10,390 bases of DNA, taken from contig JAAYKB010000047.1 in the NCBI GenBank assembly GCA_012522615.1, positions 1-10,390 on the forward strand, read 5' to 3'. This stretch comes from Clostridiales bacterium (GTDB lineage: Bacteria > Bacillota > Clostridia > Oscillospirales > Acutalibacteraceae). Shown here one piece after another: positions 7,448 to 10,390 of the stretch. The notes beneath the pieces were generated by a model. That model was not told the origin of the DNA. It was given only the letters and a program-made list of their open reading frames with translations, and did not search any database. How positions within the stretch are numbered: the first letter of the stretch is position 1; every line of letters starts with the position of its first letter. The translations under genes and the position numbers were made by a program.

Positions 7448-7474
7448 TTTATATTATGCGGTCATGGTTTGCAA
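7448..7474 (-). promoter_or_regulatory. Possible promoter of the aminotransferase gene
   Basis: On the minus strand TTGCAA (7474-7469, 4 of 6 matches to TTGACA) is followed after 15 nt by TATAAA (7453-7448, 5 of 6 matches to TATAAT). The spacing is shorter than the ideal 17 nt. The surrounding stretch is AT-rich and lies between a terminator-like hairpin and the structured leader, which makes a promoter likely here even if the exact hexamers are uncertain. The leader would be about 145 nt long. Confidence 0.45.
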
Positions 7475-7531
7475 GTTAAATTTTATACACATGCAAAATT
7501 CGTTAATATTGATGATTATTGTCGGAAAATC

Positions 7532-7548
7532 TGCCATGGAGCATGGCA
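7532..7548 (-). terminator. Weak terminator-like hairpin after asnS
   Basis: Perfect 7-bp arms TGCCATG and CATGGCA surround a 3-nt loop, beginning 20 nt after the asnS TAA codon. On the minus strand the hairpin is followed by GATTTT, a short T run. The stem is short for an intrinsic terminator, so readthrough into the aminotransferase gene is possible. Confidence 0.45.
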
Positions 7549-7568
7549 TTAACAATCATATCGACGAT

Positions 7569-8963
7569 TTAATAATCTGCGTTTCCGGTAGTTCTCGGGA
7601 AGGGCAGAACATCACGGATATTCGCCATGCCGGTCACATAGAGTATAAGCCGCTCGAAGCCCAGTCCGAACCCCGCATGCCTTGTGCCGCCGTATCGGCG
7701 AAGCTGCAGATACCAGTCATAATCGTCCTTGCAAAGTTTAAACCTTTGCAACGCCTCCTCGAGCATCTCGGGACGCTCCTCGCGCTGGCTTCCTCCGATT
7801 ATCTCCCCGATTCTGGGAACAAGAAGGTCCATGGCGGCAACCGTCTTCCCGTCGTCATTCTGACGCATATAAAAAGCCTTTATGTCGCGGGGATAATCGG
7901 TTACAAAAACGGGGCGTTTGAAATGCTTCTCGGTCAGATAGCGTTCATGCTCGGTCTGCAGATCGCAGCCCCATGAAACAGGGTATTCAAAGCTTTCGCC
8001 CGACCTTTCAAGCAGCTTTACCGCCTCGGTATAGGTGATGTGGGCAAAATCCGACGACACAAGAGATTCCAGCCGCTCCCTCAGCGTTTCATCATAATGC
8101 GAGCAGAAAAAGTCTATCTCGTCCGGACAGTGCTGCAGCAGATATCCCACAACATACCGTATCATATCACGGGCAAGCTCCATATCGTCATTCAAATCGG
8201 CAAACGCAATCTCAGGCTCTATCATCCAGAATTCGGCGGCATGGCGCGGCGTGTATGATTTCTCGGCGCGGAATGTCGGTCCGAAGGTGTATATCCTGCC
8301 GAACGCCATTGCCATACACTCTCCGGCAAGCTGGCCCGACACCGTCAGGGAAACCGGCTTGCCGAAAAAGTCCCTGCTGTAATCAACAAACCCGTCCTCG
8401 TTCAAAGGAGGACTCCCGATGTCAAGGGTGGTGACACGAAACATCTCCCCCGCCCCCTCGCAATCGCTTGAGGTTATAATCGGGGTGTGAACATAAATAA
8501 AACCGCGCTCGTTAAAAAAACGGTGGATGGCATAGGCGCAGACCGAACGCACCCTGAAAACCGCGCTGAAGGTATTTGTGCGGGGGCGCAGATGCGCAAT
8601 CTGGCGAAGATATTCCAGCGAGTGGCGCTTTTTCTGCAAGGGATAATCCGGCGTCGAGCCGCCTTCAATCATGATTTGGCCGGCGTGCAGCTCAAAAGGC
8701 TGCTTTGCCTGCGGGGTCATAACCACCCGTCCCGAAACAGCGACGGCCGAGCCAACATTGAGACGCACAACCTCCTCGAAATTGTCGAGCCCGTCAGCTT
8801 CCAAAACCGCCTGCAGGTTACGCAGACAGCTTCCGTCATTCAGTTCGATAAAGGCCAACGTCTTCGACTGCCTGATTGTTTTAATCCATCCGCAAGCCGT
8901 GACATCCCGCCCCGAAAAGGATTCGGCGTCGGCATACAGCCGTGCGATATCAATTCGTTTCAT
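7569..8963 (-). CDS. asnS: Asparaginyl-tRNA synthetase
   Basis: This encodes a 464-residue class IIb aminoacyl-tRNA synthetase that charges tRNA-Asn with asparagine using ATP in the cytoplasm. An N-terminal OB-fold anticodon-binding domain (about 17-102) contains GWIKTIRQSKTLAFIELNDG. Class II motif 1 lies around 132-164, motif 2 is centred on RHAAEFWMIEPE (240-251), and motif 3 is GFGLGFERL (431-439). The C-terminal end LPFPRTTGNADY is typical of AsnRS and separates it from AspRS. The length matches bacterial AsnRS. Two starts are possible. An ATG at 8972 has AAAGGA only 3 nt away, too close. The ATG at 8963 gives MKRIDIARLY, like clostridial homologues, with 12 nt spacing, and was chosen; the longer form adds three residues (MIA). 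Its own promoter lies upstream, and no T-box leader is present. Confidence 0.97.
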   Translation of the reverse strand: MKRIDIARLYADAESFSGRDVTACGWIKTIRQSKTLAFIELNDGSCLRNLQAVLEADGLDNFEEVVRLNVGSAVAVSGRVVMTPQAKQPFELHAGQIMIEGGSTPDYPLQKKRHSLEYLRQIAHLRPRTNTFSAVFRVRSVCAYAIHRFFNERGFIYVHTPIITSSDCEGAGEMFRVTTLDIGSPPLNEDGFVDYSRDFFGKPVSLTVSGQLAGECMAMAFGRIYTFGPTFRAEKSYTPRHAAEFWMIEPEIAFADLNDDMELARDMIRYVVGYLLQHCPDEIDFFCSHYDETLRERLESLVSSDFAHITYTEAVKLLERSGESFEYPVSWGCDLQTEHERYLTEKHFKRPVFVTDYPRDIKAFYMRQNDDGKTVAAMDLLVPRIGEIIGGSQREERPEMLEEALQRFKLCKDDYDWYLQLRRYGGTRHAGFGLGFERLILYVTGMANIRDVLPFPRTTGNADY

Positions 8964-9010
8964 AGCAATCATGCGTCCTTTCCGGATTTCATTTCAACCG
9001 GGCTGATATT

Positions 9011-9039
9011 ATTATACCACCTTTATTGTACCGATTACA
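9011..9039 (-). promoter_or_regulatory. Promoter of asnS with extended -10
   Basis: On the minus strand a perfect TATAAT (9016-9011) is preceded directly by TGG, forming an extended -10 element. At 17 nt spacing the -35 position reads TGTAAT (9039-9034), a poor match, which is tolerated when the -10 is extended. The start would be near 9004, giving a leader of about 40 nt, too short for a T-box riboswitch. Confidence 0.65.
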
Positions 9040-9050
9040 TATACCGCCGC

Positions 9051-9080
9051 AAAACGGCAGCCCCTTCCGGCTGCCGTTTT
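9051..9080 (-). terminator. Intrinsic terminator of prfB
   Basis: A perfect inverted repeat with 12-bp arms (AAAACGGCAGCC and GGCTGCCGTTTT) and a 6-nt loop begins 5 nt after the prfB TAA. The minus-strand 3' arm ends in TTTT, the T run being part of the stem and followed by GCGG. The GC-rich core and its position make it the likely end of the prfB transcript. The symmetrical A and T runs would also allow it to work on the plus strand. Confidence 0.8.
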
Positions 9081-9085
9081 CACCA

Positions 9086-10210
9086 TTATTCCTTATAGCC
9101 TATTGTTCCGTTTGCCGCGGCTTTGAGATAGGCGTTGATAAAGCCGTCGATATCTCCGTCCATCACGGCGTTAATATTGCCGTTCTCATATCCGGTGCGG
9201 TGGTCCTTTACAAGGGTATAGGGCATGAATACATATGAACGTATCTGGCTGCCCCATGCAATCTGCGCCTGCCCGCCCTTGATGTCCTCAATCTTGTCGT
9301 AATGTTCCCGCTCCTTTATCTCGACCAGCTTGGAGCGCAGCATACGCATCGCGACCTCACGGTTTTGGTGCTGGCTGCGTTCGTTCTGACAGGCGACCAC
9401 AATTCCGGTGGGGATGTGGGTAATGCGGATTGCCGACTCGGTCTTATTTACATGCTGTCCGCCCGCTCCACCCGAACGGTAGGTGTCCACCTTCAAATCC
9501 TCGGGGCGTATTTCAATCTCAACCGAATCGTCAATCTCGGGTATCACCTCGAGGGCGGCAAAGGAGGTGTGCCTGCGTCCCGATGCGTCGAAGGGGGAGA
9601 TACGTACAAGCCGGTGAACCCCGGCCTCGGATTTAAGATAGCCGTAGGCGTTCATGCCGATAATCTCGATTGACGCGCTCTTTAATCCCGCCTCGTCCCC
9701 GTCGAGGTAATCGAGAATCTTATATTCAAAGCCGTGCCGCTCCGCCCAGTGCGTATACATCCTGTACAGCATTTCGGCCCAGTCCTGCGCTTCGGTTCCG
9801 CCTGCACCCGCGTGGAAGGTCAGGATGGCGTTCTTGCCGTCATATTCTCCGTTCAAAAGGGTTGACAGTCTTTGTTCATCAAGCTCGCCCGAAACGCCCG
9901 TGACGGCCCCGGTGCATTCGTCAAGAAGGGATTCGTCCCCCGCCTCGTCCGCAAGCTCGATAAGGGTTAAGGCGTCGTGATAATCGGCAACCAGCTTTTC
10001 GTATCGGGATATCGTCTCTTTGAGTCCGGAAATCTTCTGCAAAACCGCCTGCGCCGACTCCATGTTATCCCAAAACCCCTGTTCGGACGCCTTGATTTCC
10101 AGCCCGTCCAAATCCCGTCGGCACTGTTCAAGCCTCAAAGCGTTGGCTAAATCGTCAATTTCCGGCTTTAAGCCCTCCAGCTTAAGCCGCAGTTCCTCAT
10201 ATTGCAGCAT
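9086..10210 (-). CDS. prfB: Peptide chain release factor 2
   Basis: This encodes a 374-residue class I release factor that ends translation at UGA and UAA codons by triggering hydrolysis of peptidyl-tRNA on the ribosome. The stop-codon-reading SPF tripeptide of RF2 is at 205-207 (VRISPFDASGRRH), and the catalytic GGQ is at 250-252 in SGGAGGQHVNKTESA, followed by the conserved CQNERSQHQN segment. An SPF instead of PxT identifies RF2, not RF1. The length agrees with the family (about 365-370). The start at 10210 has AAAGGA 9 nt upstream. In many bacteria prfB needs a programmed +1 frameshift at an internal CTTTGA near codon 25; here the gene is one open frame and codons 25-26 read TTG AGG (Leu-Arg), so that autoregulation is absent. 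It has its own promoter and terminator and appears to be a single-gene unit. Confidence 0.97.
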   Translation of the reverse strand: MLQYEELRLKLEGLKPEIDDLANALRLEQCRRDLDGLEIKASEQGFWDNMESAQAVLQKISGLKETISRYEKLVADYHDALTLIELADEAGDESLLDECTGAVTGVSGELDEQRLSTLLNGEYDGKNAILTFHAGAGGTEAQDWAEMLYRMYTHWAERHGFEYKILDYLDGDEAGLKSASIEIIGMNAYGYLKSEAGVHRLVRISPFDASGRRHTSFAALEVIPEIDDSVEIEIRPEDLKVDTYRSGGAGGQHVNKTESAIRITHIPTGIVVACQNERSQHQNREVAMRMLRSKLVEIKEREHYDKIEDIKGGQAQIAWGSQIRSYVFMPYTLVKDHRTGYENGNINAVMDGDIDGFINAYLKAAANGTIGYKE

Positions 10211-10264
10211 TGGATTTCATCCTTTATGGTAGAATCATAGAAGTCTCGTTAAACAGCAATATTC

Positions 10265-10293
10265 ATTATATGGTATTTCAAGGTTATTGTAAA
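10265..10293 (-). promoter_or_regulatory. Promoter of prfB
   Basis: On the minus strand TTTACA (10293-10288, 5 of 6 consensus bases) and a perfect TATAAT (10270-10265) are separated by exactly 17 nt, the ideal sigma-A arrangement. Transcription should begin near 10258, about 48 nt before the ATG. This is one of the clearest promoters in the window. Confidence 0.8.
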
Positions 10294-10306
10294 GCACTAT
10301 GTATCC

Positions 10307-10316
10307 CCGATATCGG
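10307..10316. repeat. Palindrome between divergent promoters
   Basis: The 10-base perfect palindrome CCGATATCGG lies just upstream of the prfB -35 element and before the possible plus-strand promoter. It could be an operator for either direction, but a 10-base palindrome also occurs by chance, and no second copy is seen in the window. Confidence 0.2.
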
Positions 10317-10330
10317 CCGTTTTACAGTAA

Positions 10331-10359
10331 TTGACATAGCGCTGTTATAATGATAATAT
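10331..10359 (+). promoter_or_regulatory. Possible divergent promoter for a gene beyond the right edge
   Basis: A perfect TTGACA (10331-10336) is followed after 17 nt by TAATAT (10354-10359, 4 of 6 matches). A perfect TATAAT (10346-10351) also lies here with TTTACA (10321-10326) 19 nt upstream, an alternative pairing. It would transcribe rightwards, away from prfB. No start codon with a ribosome binding site follows before the window ends, so the target gene is unseen. Confidence 0.4.
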
Positions 10360-10390
10360 TAGTGCAAGCAATTCTGATAATACATAGTAA

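Noticed and set aside
7464..7976. Plus-strand open frame of 170 codons covering the asnS 3' end and the intergenic region
   Set aside because: Most of it is antisense to asnS, no good ribosome binding site precedes it, and the protein has no recognisable family features.
8514..8520. Run of seven A bases within asnS as a possible frameshift site
   Set aside because: The reading frame is intact on both sides, and the protein around it (HRFFNERGF) is normal for AsnRS.
8487..9098. Plus-strand open frame of 203 codons
   Set aside because: It is antisense to the asnS 5' end, crosses the asnS promoter and the prfB terminator, and has no domain signal.
10135..10140. CTTTGA at the usual RF2 frameshift position, taken as an active programmed frameshift
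   Set aside because: It is out of frame with the upstream codons, the used frame continues without a stop, and no Shine-Dalgarno-like stimulator precedes it. It would take at least two indels to derive it from a canonical site, so it may be chance.
1..10390. Mobile element, CRISPR array, toxin-antitoxin or other defence system
   Set aside because: All coding space is taken by recognisable housekeeping genes, and no repeat array, transposase or terminal inverted repeats were seen.

Overview
This window looks like ordinary chromosomal DNA from a Gram-positive, low-to-mid-GC bacterium, most likely a member of the Clostridia (Ruminococcaceae/Oscillospiraceae-like). The reasons are the strong AGGAGG-type ribosome binding sites, sigma-A-like promoters with extended -10 elements, the comEC-holA order known from Firmicutes, a TOPRIM protein of the ribonuclease M5-like clostridial type, and a class Ic aspartate aminotransferase. 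The placement rests on protein resemblance judged by eye. All eight genes lie on the minus strand, so transcription runs from the right end to the left end of the coordinates.

Layout in the direction of transcription. (1) 10390-9051: a regulatory region with a clear prfB promoter and a possible divergent plus-strand promoter, then prfB (release factor 2, encoded in one uninterrupted frame) and a perfect 12-bp terminator hairpin. (2) 9044-7532: an asnS promoter with an extended -10, asnS (asparaginyl-tRNA synthetase), and a weak terminator-like hairpin. (3) 7474-5986: a roughly 150-nt structured leader with an 11-bp perfect hairpin, then a class Ic PLP aminotransferase and an AT-rich hairpin after its stop. 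(4) 5977 to 1: a promoter, then typA (BipA GTPase), a PRPP-binding phosphoribosyltransferase, comEC (DNA-uptake channel), holA (DNA polymerase III delta subunit) and the beginning of a TOPRIM-domain gene that runs off the left edge. Gaps in this last block are 35, 53 and 23 nt, followed by a 4-nt overlap, and no terminator is visible, so it is probably one operon.

Functionally the window holds translation (prfB, asnS, typA), amino-acid supply (the aminotransferase, plausibly giving aspartate next to asnS), nucleotide salvage (the phosphoribosyltransferase), DNA uptake (comEC), replication (holA) and RNA or DNA processing (the TOPRIM protein). I see no mobile element, CRISPR array, phage gene, tRNA or rRNA, and no undescribed multi-gene system. 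The points most worth a second look are the ComEC C-terminal metallo-beta-lactamase-like domain, which has lost its metal-binding motifs; the structured leader with a tiny reading frame before the aminotransferase; the prfB gene without the programmed frameshift; and the holA TTG start set directly behind an in-frame ATG-TAG.
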